Shown here: positions 50,604 to 58,593 of the stretch, in pieces
Layout: each line of letters starts with the position of its first letter
Position numbering within the stretch: position 1 is the stretch's first letter
Source of the DNA: DATEPR01 sp036273855
Lineage (GTDB): Bacteria; Actinomycetota; Actinomycetes; Mycobacteriales; Pseudonocardiaceae
Assembly: GCA_036273855.1 (NCBI GenBank)
Contig: DASUGU010000119.1
Span: 1 to 64,000, forward strand
Direction: 5' to 3'
Length of the DNA stretch: 64,000 nt
Notes under the pieces: generated by a model
Database searches by the model: none
The model's input: the letters and a program-made list of their open reading frames with translations, nothing else
What the model was told of the DNA's origin: nothing
Made by a program: the position numbers and the translations under genes

Positions 50604-53264
50604 GTGCAGACCCACGAGATCATCAAGCGCTTCCGAGATCACTTCGAACGCAACGGGCACACGGTCGTGCCCAGTGCCTCCCTGCTCCTGGACGACCCCA
50701 ACCTGCTGTTCGTGAACGCGGGCATGGTGCCGTTCAAGCCGTACTTCCTGGGCGAGGCGCCGCCGCCCTGGCCGCGGGCGACCAGCGTGCAGAAGTGCGT
50801 GCGCACCCCGGACATCGACGAGGTCGGCAAGACCACCCGGCACAACACGTTCTTCCAGATGGCCGGCAACTTCTCCTTCGGCGACTACTTCAAGGAGGGC
50901 GCGATCCGGCTCGCCTGGGAGCTGATCACGTCCCCGGTCGCCGAGGGCGGCTACGGCTTCGACCCGGACCGCGTCTGGCCCACCGTCTACCACGACGACG
51001 ACGAGGCGTTCGAACTGTGGCGCGCCATCTCCGGCCTGCCCGAGCACCGCATCCAGCGGCGCGGCGCGGAGGACAACTTCTGGGACATGGGCGTGCCCGG
51101 CCCGTGCGGCCCGTGCTCGGAGATCTTCTTCGACCGCGGCCCGCAGTACGGCCGCGACGGCGGCCCGGTGGTGGACGAGGAACGGTTCCTGGAGATCTGG
51201 AACCTGGTCTTCATGCAGAACATCCGGGGTGAGCAGAGCCCGAAGAAGGGCTTCCCGGTGATCGGTGAGCTGCCGGCGAAGAACATCGACACCGGCATGG
51301 GCATCGAGCGGGTCGCGACCCTCCTGCAGGGCGTGGAGAACGTCTACGAGACCGACCTGGTCCGCTCGGTGATCACCAAGGCGGAACAGCTGTCCGGCAA
51401 GCGGTACGGCGCGGACAAGACCGACGACGTCCGGTTCCGGGTGATCGCCGACCACGCGCGCAGCGGCGTGATGCTGATCGGCGACGGCGTGACGCCGGGC
51501 AACGAGGCGCGCGGCTACGTGCTGCGTCGGCTGCTGCGCCGCATCGTCCGGTCCTCGCGCCTGCTCGGCGTGCACGAGCCGGTGCTCGGCGATTTCGCGG
51601 CGGTGGTGCGCGACGAGATGGGCCCGTCCTATCCCGAGCTGGTCACCGACTTCCCGCGCATCGACTCGGTGATCCGCACCGAGGAGGACACCTTCCTCAC
51701 CACGCTGGCCAGCGGCTCGCGCATCTTCGACCTGGCGGCCGACGAGACCCGCAGGGCGGGCGGCGAGGTGCTGCCCGGCGCGAAGGCGTTCCAGTTGCAC
51801 GACACCTACGGCTTCCCGATCGACCTGACCCTGGAGATGGCGTCCGAACAGGGCCTCACCGTCGACGAGGACGGCTTCCGCAGGCTGATGGCCGAACAGC
51901 GGGAGCGGGCCAAGGCGGACGCGGCGAAGCGGCGCACCGGGCACGGCGACCGCACGGTCTACCGCGACCTGCTCGCGTTGGGCGAGACCGACTTCACCGG
52001 CTACGAGCAGCTCACCACCGAGGCGACCGTGCGCGGCATCATCCGCGACGGCGAGCGGGTCCGGGACGCGAACGAGGGCGAGATCGTCGAGATCGTGCTG
52101 GACCGCACCCCGCTGTACGCGGAGTCCGGCGGCCAGGACAGCGACTCGGGCGTGATCACCGGCGGCAGCACCGATCTCGAGGTGCTCGACGTGCAGAAGG
52201 TGGCCCGCAAGCTGTGGGTGCACCAGGTGCGGGTGCGCGGCGGCGGGGTCACCGAGGGCCAGCAGGTGGTCGCGCAGGTCGACCCGGAATGGCGGACCGG
52301 CGCGCGGCAGGGCCACTCCGGTACCCACGTGGTGCACGCGGCGCTGCGCCAGGTACTCGGCCCGACCGCGCTGCAGAGCGGCTCCTACAACAAGCCCGGC
52401 TACCTGCGGCTGGACTTCGCGTGGCAGGGCGGGTTGTCGCCGGAGACCCGCAGCGAGATCGAGGAGGTCTCCAACCTGGCGATCCGCCAGGACCTGCCGG
52501 TGCGCGTGGTCTTCACGTCGATGGGCGGCGCACAGGAACTCGGCGCGCTGGCGCTGTTCGGGGAGACCTACGACGAGACGGTCCGCGTGGTGGAGATCGG
52601 CGGCCCGTGGTCGCGCGAACTCTGCGGTGGCACGCACGTCGAGCACTCGTCGCAGATCGGGTCGATCGCGCTGCTCGGTGAGTCGTCCATCGGTTCCGGT
52701 GTGCGGCGCATCGAGGCGTACACCGGCCTGGAGGCGTTCCAGTACCTGGCGAAGGAGCGGGCGCTGGTGCAGAACCTGGCGCTGATGCTGAAGGTGCCCG
52801 ACAGCGAGGTGCCGGCCAGGGTCGAGGCGCTGGTCGGCCGGCTGCGCGACGCGGAGAAGGAACTCGAGCGGCTGCGCGGCGAGCGACTGCTGTCGTCCGC
52901 GGGCGAGTTGGCCGGCGGTGCGGTGGACGTGTCCGGTGTCACGCTGGTCGCCACGGCGGTGCCGGACGGCGTGGGCGGCGGCGACCTGCGCACGCTGGCC
53001 GGCGAGGTGCGCAACCGGCTGGGCGAGCGGCCCGGCGTGGTGGCGTTGTTCTCGGCGACCGACGGCAAGGTCAACTTCGTGGTGGCCACCACGGCGGCGG
53101 CCAGGGAGCAGGGCGTCGCGGCGGGCAAGCTGGTGCCGTCGTTCGCGCAGGCGATCGAGGCGCGCGGCGGTGGCAAGCCGGACCTGGCGCAGGGCGGCGG
53201 CAGCCGGCCGGACGGTGTGCCCTCGGCGATCGAGGCGCTCCGCGCCGGGTTGGCCGCGCGGTGA
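50604..53264 (+). CDS. alaS: Alanyl-tRNA synthetase
   Basis: 886 residues from GTG 50604. Class II catalytic domain (FVNAGMVPFKPYFLGEAPPP, HNTFFQMAGNFSFGDYFKEGAI, DNFWDMGVPGPCGPCSEI, IDTGMGIERVATLLQG), tRNA-recognition helices, the editing domain with GHSGTHVVHAALRQ and CGGTHVEHSSQIG (zinc His/Cys residues), and a C-terminal C-Ala domain. Charges tRNA-Ala and clears mischarged Ser/Gly. Head of the alaS-ruvX-mltG-aroE group. Confidence 0.95.
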   Translation: MQTHEIIKRFRDHFERNGHTVVPSASLLLDDPNLLFVNAGMVPFKPYFLGEAPPPWPRATSVQKCVRTPDIDEVGKTTRHNTFFQMAGNFSFGDYFKEGAIRLAWELITSPVAEGGYGFDPDRVWPTVYHDDDEAFELWRAISGLPEHRIQRRGAEDNFWDMGVPGPCGPCSEIFFDRGPQYGRDGGPVVDEERFLEIWNLVFMQNIRGEQSPKKGFPVIGELPAKNIDTGMGIERVATLLQGVENVYETDLVRSVITKAEQLSGKRYGADKTDDVRFRVIADHARSGVMLIGDGVTPGNEARGYVLRRLLRRIVRSSRLLGVHEPVLGDFAAVVRDEMGPSYPELVTDFPRIDSVIRTEEDTFLTTLASGSRIFDLAADETRRAGGEVLPGAKAFQLHDTYGFPIDLTLEMASEQGLTVDEDGFRRLMAEQRERAKADAAKRRTGHGDRTVYRDLLALGETDFTGYEQLTTEATVRGIIRDGERVRDANEGEIVEIVLDRTPLYAESGGQDSDSGVITGGSTDLEVLDVQKVARKLWVHQVRVRGGGVTEGQQVVAQVDPEWRTGARQGHSGTHVVHAALRQVLGPTALQSGSYNKPGYLRLDFAWQGGLSPETRSEIEEVSNLAIRQDLPVRVVFTSMGGAQELGALALFGETYDETVRVVEIGGPWSRELCGGTHVEHSSQIGSIALLGESSIGSGVRRIEAYTGLEAFQYLAKERALVQNLALMLKVPDSEVPARVEALVGRLRDAEKELERLRGERLLSSAGELAGGAVDVSGVTLVATAVPDGVGGGDLRTLAGEVRNRLGERPGVVALFSATDGKVNFVVATTAAAREQGVAAGKLVPSFAQAIEARGGGKPDLAQGGGSRPDGVPSAIEALRAGLAAR

Positions 53265-53279
53265 GCGACACTGGCCTGC

Positions 53280-53822
53280 GTGAGTAGGCGGCCACGACGT
53301 GAGCGGGACACCGGGGCGGTCGGACGAGGTCCGGACCGCCCCGGTGTCGAAGACCCCGGTCGGGGGAGGCGACTGGGCGTCGATGTCGGCTCTGTCCGGG
53401 TCGGTGTTGCCCTCAGTGATCCGAGCCCGGTTCTGGCCACCCCACTCGTTACCCTGTCGAGGGATGAGCGGGCTGGCCGCGATCTCGACCGGATCGCCGC
53501 CCTCGTCGAGGAGCATGAGGTGGTCGAAGTGGTCGTTGGCCTGCCGAGAACGCTGGCCGGCCGGACCGGTCCGGCCGCGCTGACCGCACAGGCGTACGCG
53601 GAGGCCTTGGCCGGTCGGATCGCCCCGGTGCCGGTGCGCCTGGCCGACGAGCGGCTGACCACCGTGACGGCGGCCCGGATGCTGTCCACCCGGGGGGTGA
53701 AGGGCCGCCAGCAGCGGGCCGTGGTCGACCAGGCCGCCGCGGTGGAGATCCTGCAGGGCTGGATCGATGGGCGGACCGCGGCCTTGCGCGCCGGGCCCGG
53801 TTCCGATGAGGTGTCGTCGTGA
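53280..53822 (+). CDS. ruvX: Putative Holliday junction resolvase / pre-16S rRNA nuclease (YqgF/RuvX)
   Basis: 180 residues from GTG 53280. After about 30 basic residues the RNase-H-like core begins: RRLGVDVGSVRVGVALSDPSPVLATPLVTL, VVEVVVGLPRTLAGRTG, VRLADERLTTVTAARML, and VVDQAAAVEILQGWID with the final catalytic Asp. Members process the 16S rRNA 5' end in E. coli. The N-terminal extension is longer than in most members and the true start could lie further in. GTGA overlap with mltG. Confidence 0.9.
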   Translation: MSRRPRRERDTGAVGRGPDRPGVEDPGRGRRLGVDVGSVRVGVALSDPSPVLATPLVTLSRDERAGRDLDRIAALVEEHEVVEVVVGLPRTLAGRTGPAALTAQAYAEALAGRIAPVPVRLADERLTTVTAARMLSTRGVKGRQQRAVVDQAAAVEILQGWIDGRTAALRAGPGSDEVSS

Positions 53823-55042
53823 ACGACGGCCTCGAACTGTTCGACGACCTCTCCGAGGACGACCACCGCGAGTCCGGCAAGACTCGCCGCCGTGGCCGCC
53901 CGCCCCGCAAGCGCAAGAAGCGCACCGGCCTGAAGTGGTCCATCGTCGGGGCACTGGTGGTGGTCATCGCGGTCGGCGCCTACCTGGGCGTGCAGCAGTT
54001 CATGGGCATCGGCAACTATCCCGACTACGTCGGTTCGGGCACCAAGAACGTGGTGTTCGAGGTCAACCCCGGCGACACCACCAGCGACATCGGCGACGAC
54101 ATGGTGCAGGCCGGGATCGTGCGGAGCTCGGGCGCGTTCGTGAAGGCGAGCGAGACCAACACGGCGGTGGCCAGCGTGCAGCCCGGCTTCTACGTGCTCA
54201 AGGAGCACATGTCCGGCGCGGCGGCCGCCCGCCTGATCACCACCGCGGCGAGCCGGGTCGGCCTGCTGGAGATCAAGAGCGGTCAGCAGTTGGACGACAC
54301 GACCAGCACCTCCGGGAAGGTCAGCCCCGGCATCCTGACCCACATCTCCGAGGCCACCTGCGCGACGCTGGACGGCAAGAAGACGTGCGTGACGGTGGCG
54401 CAGCTGCGGTCCGCGATCGAGAGCACCGACCCGGCCACCCTGGGCGTGCCGGACTGGGCGATCCCCAGCGTGACCAGCGCGGATGCCAAGCACCGCCTGG
54501 AGGGCCTGATCATGCCCGGCGTCTACAACCTGAAGCCGGGCGAGACGGCCGCGCAGACCATCAAGCGGATCATGGACCAGTCGTCGGCGCAGTTGCAGGC
54601 GGCCGGCCTGCCGTCGACCAGCCAGCAGAACTCCGGTTTCAGCCCGTACCAGGTGCTCACCCTGGCATCCATTGTGGAGCGTGAGGCGGGTACGACGGCC
54701 GACATGCCCAAGATCGCGCGGGTGTTCTACAACCGGTTGCAGCAGGGCATGGAACTCCAGTCCGACGCCACGGTCGACTACGGCCTGGACCGCCCGATGG
54801 TGGCCACGTCACCGACCGAGCGCCCGAAGGCGGGCGCCTACAACACCTACGCCAACGCCGGCCTGCCGCCGACCCCGGTGTCCAGCCCCAGCGCCGACGC
54901 CATCCAGGCCGCCACCCAACCGGCTGCCGGCCCGTGGCTGTTCTTCGTGGTGTGCGAGAAGGACCACAGCTCGTGCTTCGCGACGAACCTGACGCAGCAC
55001 AACAAGAACGTCCAGTTGGCGATCAGGAACGGTGTCTTCTGA
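53819..55042 (+). CDS. mltG: Endolytic transglycosylase MltG
   Basis: 407 residues from GTG 53819. A basic cytoplasmic N-terminus (RRRGRPPRKRKKRTGLK) precedes one membrane helix (about 42-60, WSIVGALVVVIAVGAYLGVQQ). A LysM-like region follows (VVFEVNPGDTTSDIGDDMVQAGIV), then the YceG/MltG catalytic domain with RLEGLIMPGVYNL, ASIVEREAG (catalytic Glu) and ARVFYNRLQQGMELQSDATVDYG. Cuts nascent glycan strands during peptidoglycan synthesis at the outer face of the membrane. Confidence 0.93.
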   Translation: MNDGLELFDDLSEDDHRESGKTRRRGRPPRKRKKRTGLKWSIVGALVVVIAVGAYLGVQQFMGIGNYPDYVGSGTKNVVFEVNPGDTTSDIGDDMVQAGIVRSSGAFVKASETNTAVASVQPGFYVLKEHMSGAAAARLITTAASRVGLLEIKSGQQLDDTTSTSGKVSPGILTHISEATCATLDGKKTCVTVAQLRSAIESTDPATLGVPDWAIPSVTSADAKHRLEGLIMPGVYNLKPGETAAQTIKRIMDQSSAQLQAAGLPSTSQQNSGFSPYQVLTLASIVEREAGTTADMPKIARVFYNRLQQGMELQSDATVDYGLDRPMVATSPTERPKAGAYNTYANAGLPPTPVSSPSADAIQAATQPAAGPWLFFVVCEKDHSSCFATNLTQHNKNVQLAIRNGVF

Positions 55043-55043
55043 C

Positions 55044-55877
55044 ATGAGGGCTGCCGTCCTCGGCTCGCCGGTGGCGCATTCGTTGTCCCCGGTCCTGCAC
55101 GGCGCCGCGTACGCCGAACTCGGCCTCGCGGACTGGACGTTCGAACGGATCGAGGTGGACGCGGCCGGGTTGCCCGGTCTGGTCGGTGGCCTCGGTCCGG
55201 AGTGGGCCGGTCTGGCGGTCACGATGCCGGGTAAGAAGGCCGCGCTGGCGTTCGCGTCGGTCCGGACGTCCCGGGCTGCCGCCGTCGGTGCGGCGAACAC
55301 CCTGGTGCGGTTGCCCGACGGGTGGCGCGCCGACTGCACGGACGTGGCCGGGGTGACGGGTGCGCTGACCGCTGCCGGTTACCGTTCTGGCGGCCGACCG
55401 GCCCTGTTGCTCGGCGCCGGTGGCACGGCCGCCGCCGCGGTGGCGGGTCTGGCGGATCTCGGGGTGCGTTCGGTGATCGTGGTGGTGCGTGACCCGGCGC
55501 GGGCGGCGGATGTGGTGCGGACCGCGTCGCGGGTCGGCCTGGCTGTCGACGTGCGGCAGTGGTCCGGGGTGGACTTCGCCGCCGTGGCGGGTTCGTGCGA
55601 GTTGGTGGTGAGCACCGTTCCGGCGGCGGCGGTGGAGTCGTGTGCCGGGGCGTTGGCGGTGGCGCCGTGCGTGCTGGACGTGATCTACCACCCGTGGCCG
55701 ACGACGCTGTCCGAGGCGATGGCGGCCGCCGGCGGGCGTCTGGCCACGGGTCTGGACATGCTGCTGCACCAGGCGTTCGGCCAGGTCGAGCAGTTCACCG
55801 GCAAGCCGGCACCGAAGGAAGTCATGCGTTCAGCGCTGAAGTCGGCCACCGGGACCACGCTGTCCCTGCCGCTCTGA
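55044..55877 (+). CDS. aroE: Shikimate dehydrogenase
   Basis: 277 residues from ATG 55044, one base after the mltG stop. Shikimate-binding motif AVLGSPVAHSLSPVLHGAAYAELGL, catalytic region GLAVTMPGKKAAL (Lys in MPGKK), NTLVRLPDGWRADCTDVAGV, NADP-binding GAGGTAAAAVAGL, and ATGLDMLLHQAFGQVEQFTGK. Reduces 3-dehydroshikimate to shikimate, the step between AroQ and AroK encoded at 59.8-61.8 kb. The aroE position after mltG is usual in actinobacteria. Confidence 0.93.
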   Translation: MRAAVLGSPVAHSLSPVLHGAAYAELGLADWTFERIEVDAAGLPGLVGGLGPEWAGLAVTMPGKKAALAFASVRTSRAAAVGAANTLVRLPDGWRADCTDVAGVTGALTAAGYRSGGRPALLLGAGGTAAAAVAGLADLGVRSVIVVVRDPARAADVVRTASRVGLAVDVRQWSGVDFAAVAGSCELVVSTVPAAAVESCAGALAVAPCVLDVIYHPWPTTLSEAMAAAGGRLATGLDMLLHQAFGQVEQFTGKPAPKEVMRSALKSATGTTLSLPL

Positions 55878-55880
55878 CGG

Positions 55881-56150
55881 CTACTTCGCGTCGAGATCGG
55901 CCGCGACCAGGGCCGCGATCTCGTCCAGCGCCGCGTCCGCGCCGTCGCCCTCGGCGGCCAGCACGACCTCGTCACCGCACGACGCGCCCAGCGTCATCAG
56001 CTTGAGCACGCTGCCCGCCGTCACCGGCGCTCCGTCACCCTTCCGGATGGTGATCGGCACCGGCTGCGCCGCGGCGGCCTTCGCCACCAGTGCCGCCGGC
56101 CGGGCGTGCAGGCCCACCTTGCTGCCCACGGTGACCCGTCGTTCCGCCAT
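55881..56150 (-). CDS. ptsH: HPr phosphocarrier of the PTS
   Basis: 89 residues from ATG 56150. HPr fold with the phosphorylated His in VGLHARPAALVAKAAAA (His15) and the regulatory-Ser region TAGSVLKLMTLGASCGDEV. Passes phosphate from Enzyme I to sugar-specific EII proteins. Lies 14 bases downstream of the DasR-like gene on the same strand, so it is probably one transcript and controlled by the dre site at 57042. In Streptomyces dasR controls the PTS. Confidence 0.92.
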   Translation of the reverse strand: MAERRVTVGSKVGLHARPAALVAKAAAAQPVPITIRKGDGAPVTAGSVLKLMTLGASCGDEVVLAAEGDGADAALDEIAALVAADLDAK

Positions 56151-56164
56151 GTGGCTCCCTTCGT

Positions 56165-56977
56165 TCAGTTCCGGTCGGCGAACGCGCCGGACTCCGGGAT
56201 CGTCCGGTCGAGTTGCATCGTCACCTGGTAGTGGTCACCCCGGTACCACGACGTCATGTCCTCCACCGGTGCGCCGTTCCTGGTCGAGATCCGGCGGAAC
56301 ACCAACAACGGTGTACCCGACCGGATGCCCAACAGTTCCGCCGTCTCCCGGTCCGCGCCCTCGGACCAGACGGTCTGCGTCGCATGATCGAACACGACAC
56401 CGTGTTCGGCGAGTTGGGTGTAGAGCGAGTCGGTCAGATCGAGGTCGAGCAGGCGGGGCAGGTAGCCGCGGTGGTACCAGCCGCGTTCCACGGCGAGTGG
56501 TGTCCCGTCGGCCCGACGCAGCCGGCACAGGTGGTAGGCGGCCGTGCCGGGCGGCAGCCGGAGCGCGGTCGCCGTGCCGGGCGGCGGGATGAGCTCGGCG
56601 GTGTCGATCACCTCGGTGGACGGGGTCAGCCCGCGGCGGCGCATGTCCGACGTGAAGGACATGAGGTAGAGCTGCAACTCCATGCGCCGCTGCATGGTGT
56701 AGGTGCCCTTGCCGCGCACGGTGACGAGCAGCCCGTCGGTGACCAGCCGGGCCACCGCCGACCGGACGGTCAGCCGGGAGACGCCGTACCGCTCGGCGAG
56801 TTCCCGCTCGGACGGGATCGCCGACCCGGGCGGGAGCTCGTTCTCGATCAGCCGCCGCAGGATCTCGCGTAGCTGTACGTGTTTCGGCCGCGGACCGTCC
56901 ACGATCCGGATTGGTTCGACCATTTGCGCGCCGGCGTGCGCGCCGTTGATCGGCCCGCTGCGCGCCTCACTGGTCAC
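56165..56977 (-). CDS. dasR: GntR/HutC-family regulator, DasR-like
   Basis: 270 residues from GTG 56977 (GGGAGGCACC upstream). N-terminal winged HTH: PKHVQLREILRRLIENELPPGSAIPSERELAERYGVSRLTVRSAVARLVTDGLL, followed by the UTRA effector domain (AAYHLCRLRRADGTPLAVERGWYH ... TPLLVFRRIST). DasR binds glucosamine-6-phosphate and controls chitin/GlcNAc uptake, development and antibiotics. A dre-like site 65 bases upstream and ptsH downstream support this call over other HutC members. Confidence 0.85.
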   Translation of the reverse strand: MTSEARSGPINGAHAGAQMVEPIRIVDGPRPKHVQLREILRRLIENELPPGSAIPSERELAERYGVSRLTVRSAVARLVTDGLLVTVRGKGTYTMQRRMELQLYLMSFTSDMRRRGLTPSTEVIDTAELIPPPGTATALRLPPGTAAYHLCRLRRADGTPLAVERGWYHRGYLPRLLDLDLTDSLYTQLAEHGVVFDHATQTVWSEGADRETAELLGIRSGTPLLVFRRISTRNGAPVEDMTSWYRGDHYQVTMQLDRTIPESGAFADRN

Positions 56978-57041
56978 GGTGCCTCCCGTCGCAGGTCACA
57001 GGGACTCCACCCTCGCCCAGGCCGATCATCATTGGTACGTT

Positions 57042-57057
57042 CCGGTCTAGACCAGTT
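57042..57057 (-). promoter_or_regulatory. dre (DasR-responsive) operator
   Basis: CCGGTCTAGACCAGTT holds the palindromic core GGTCTAGACC of the dre consensus (A[G/C]TGGTCTAGACCA[G/C]T, known from Streptomyces). One half (GACCAGT) matches fully and the left half differs at the outer bases. Placed 65 bases before the DasR-like gene, it suggests autoregulation of dasR-ptsH. Confidence 0.75.
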
Positions 57058-57224
57058 GGTCCGGGAGGATGCTCTCCTCAGTGAGGGAGTGTCAAGGCTC
57101 GCCGCTGTTTCGTGTCCAGGAAACAACCACCCGGCGCAACGCGACTCGACCACCCAACGGACGACACGCGCGGCCCGCCGATCACCTGCCCGATCCTCGG
57201 CGCCGATCCCGCCACGCTGAGTCC

Positions 57225-57362
57225 ATGAACCTCTCCTGTCCCGTCCGGAGCGCGATCGCCTGCCGCGCCCTCGTCCTGGTGGCCCTGGGCCTCATCGCCG
57301 TTGCCGGCAGTGCGGTCACGCGCCTGCTGGCTGACCATCACCCTGTCGAGGTGGTCCGGTGA
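57225..57362 (+). CDS. Possible small membrane peptide upstream of the prepilin peptidase
   Basis: 45 residues from ATG 57225: a short head, then one hydrophobic helix (ALVLVALGLIAVAGSAVTRLLA) and a polar tail. No strong ribosome site. Its stop (57360-57362) overlaps a GTG at 57359 that belongs to the duplicated start region. Plausible but weak. Confidence 0.35.
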   Translation: MNLSCPVRSAIACRALVLVALGLIAVAGSAVTRLLADHHPVEVVR

Positions 57363-57606
57363 ACCTGGCCGCTGCGCCGGCAGCACCGGCCGCCCACGGT
57401 CTCGTCAGGGTGGGCGCCAGGAACGTCGCCGCCGTGCTCGGTAGCGCCGGCCCACCGCCCTCTCGTCGGGGTGGCTTCGTGAGTGTCGTCGTGTCCGGTA
57501 GTGCCGGTCAGCCATCGTCTCGTCGGGGTCGCCCCGTGAATCCCGTCGTGCCCGGCAGCGTCGTCGTCCTTCCGCTGGCTCGCCGTCGTCCTGTCGAGGT
57601 GGCGCC
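57343..57606 (+). repeat. 248-bp duplication of the prepilin peptidase start region, with inner ~57-61-bp repeats
   Basis: CTGTCGAGGTGG plus the following GTGAACCT occurs at 57343-57366 and at 57591-57614, 248 bases apart, so the ribosome site and start codon of the peptidase gene exist twice. Between them CTCGTC[A/G]GGG units recur at 57401, 57462 and 57519. The frame from the first GTG (57359) stays open to 57610 but is repeat-like and probably not a gene. Confidence 0.6.
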
Positions 57607-58236
57607 GTGAACCTCCTCGTGGTCGCCGGCTGCGCGCTGGCCGGAACCGTCGCCGGCACGCTCGGCCGGATCGCCGTGCGCCGCTCCGGCATCGCCTGCC
57701 GCCCACCATGGTGCGAAGTCAGCTGCGCCGGGCTGTCCGCGTTCCTCGGCTGGCGGTCGGCCACCGGGTTGCTGCCGTCCTGGTGGCTGCCCGTTCCGTT
57801 GCTGCTCAGCTGGTTCGCGGTCCCGCTGGTGGCCGCCGACCTGGCCCGCCGCCGACTGCCCGACGCCCTCACCCTGCCCGCCTACCCGGTGCTCGGTCTC
57901 GCGGTCGGCCTGGCCGCCGCTACCGGCCCCGATCCCGGTATCGGCCCGCGCGCGGCGGCCGGCGCGGTGCTGTTCGGCGGCGCCCACGCGCTGATCCGGT
58001 GGCGGGCACCACATGCGATGGGCGGCGGCGACGTAAAGCTCGCCGGCAGCCTGGGCGCGGTGCTCGGCGCGGTCGGCTGGGCGGCGCTGGCGGTGGCGGC
58101 CACGCTGGCGGCCGTGCTGACCGCACTACTGGCAGCGGCAACCCGAGCCGCCGCCGCCCCACACGGCCCCGGCCTGCTCGCCGCCACCTGGCTCGTCGCG
58201 ACATTCCCCGGCGGCCACTTACTCGCCGCCGGCTGA
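57607..58236 (+). CDS. Prepilin peptidase (A24, TadV/PilD-like)
   Basis: 209 residues from GTG 57607, GAGG upstream. Multi-pass membrane aspartic protease: PLVAADLARRRLPDALTLP (first catalytic Asp in the D-x5-LPD region) and APHAMGGGDVKLAGSLGAVLG (GGGD, second Asp). Surrounding helices include AVPLVAADL and AALAVAATLAAVLTALLAAA. No N-terminal methyltransferase domain, so the short actinobacterial type. It would process prepilin-like (Flp/Tad or type II) signal peptides. No pilin genes are in the window. Confidence 0.85.
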   Translation: MNLLVVAGCALAGTVAGTLGRIAVRRSGIACRPPWCEVSCAGLSAFLGWRSATGLLPSWWLPVPLLLSWFAVPLVAADLARRRLPDALTLPAYPVLGLAVGLAAATGPDPGIGPRAAAGAVLFGGAHALIRWRAPHAMGGGDVKLAGSLGAVLGAVGWAALAVAATLAAVLTALLAAATRAAAAPHGPGLLAATWLVATFPGGHLLAAG

Positions 58237-58282
58237 GCCACCACGGGCTGCCCGCCAGTCCGATCCCGCACCGACGCTCGGC

Positions 58283-58444
58283 CGGATGCGCCCGGCGCGG
58301 CTTGGCTTGTTGGGCGTGGGCAATGTGGCGGCCGATCTGGCCGCGTTTCCGGAACGCCCCGGTCGGATGCGCCCGGCGCGGCTTGGCTTGTCGGGCGTGG
58401 GCAATGTGGCGCCCGACCTGGCCGCGTTTCCCGGTTCGGCAGGA
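58283..58444 (+). repeat. 81-bp tandem repeat before aroC
   Basis: Two units begin CGGATGCGCCCGGCGCGGCT at 58283 and 58364 (81 bp, 27 codons). One frame reads MRPARLGL-GVGNVA-DLAAFP twice, but with no ribosome site or family I treat the 58237-58593 gap as non-coding. Confidence 0.75.
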
Positions 58445-58593
58445 GGGGTCCGCGGCTGGCCCGGGTTGGCCGTGTCCGCGTCGGCTCGTACTGCCATGCC
58501 GGCGCGGCATTCGCTCAGCCGGTCCGTCGCCGGTTGAGCCGGACCACAGGACGCCGCGACCAGCCCGTCTGCCCAGCGTGGGAGGATCAAACG

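Noticed and set aside
50553..53954. An 1,133-codon minus-strand frame opposite alaS and ruvX
   Set aside because: Antisense of well-identified housekeeping genes, with no protein-like motifs.
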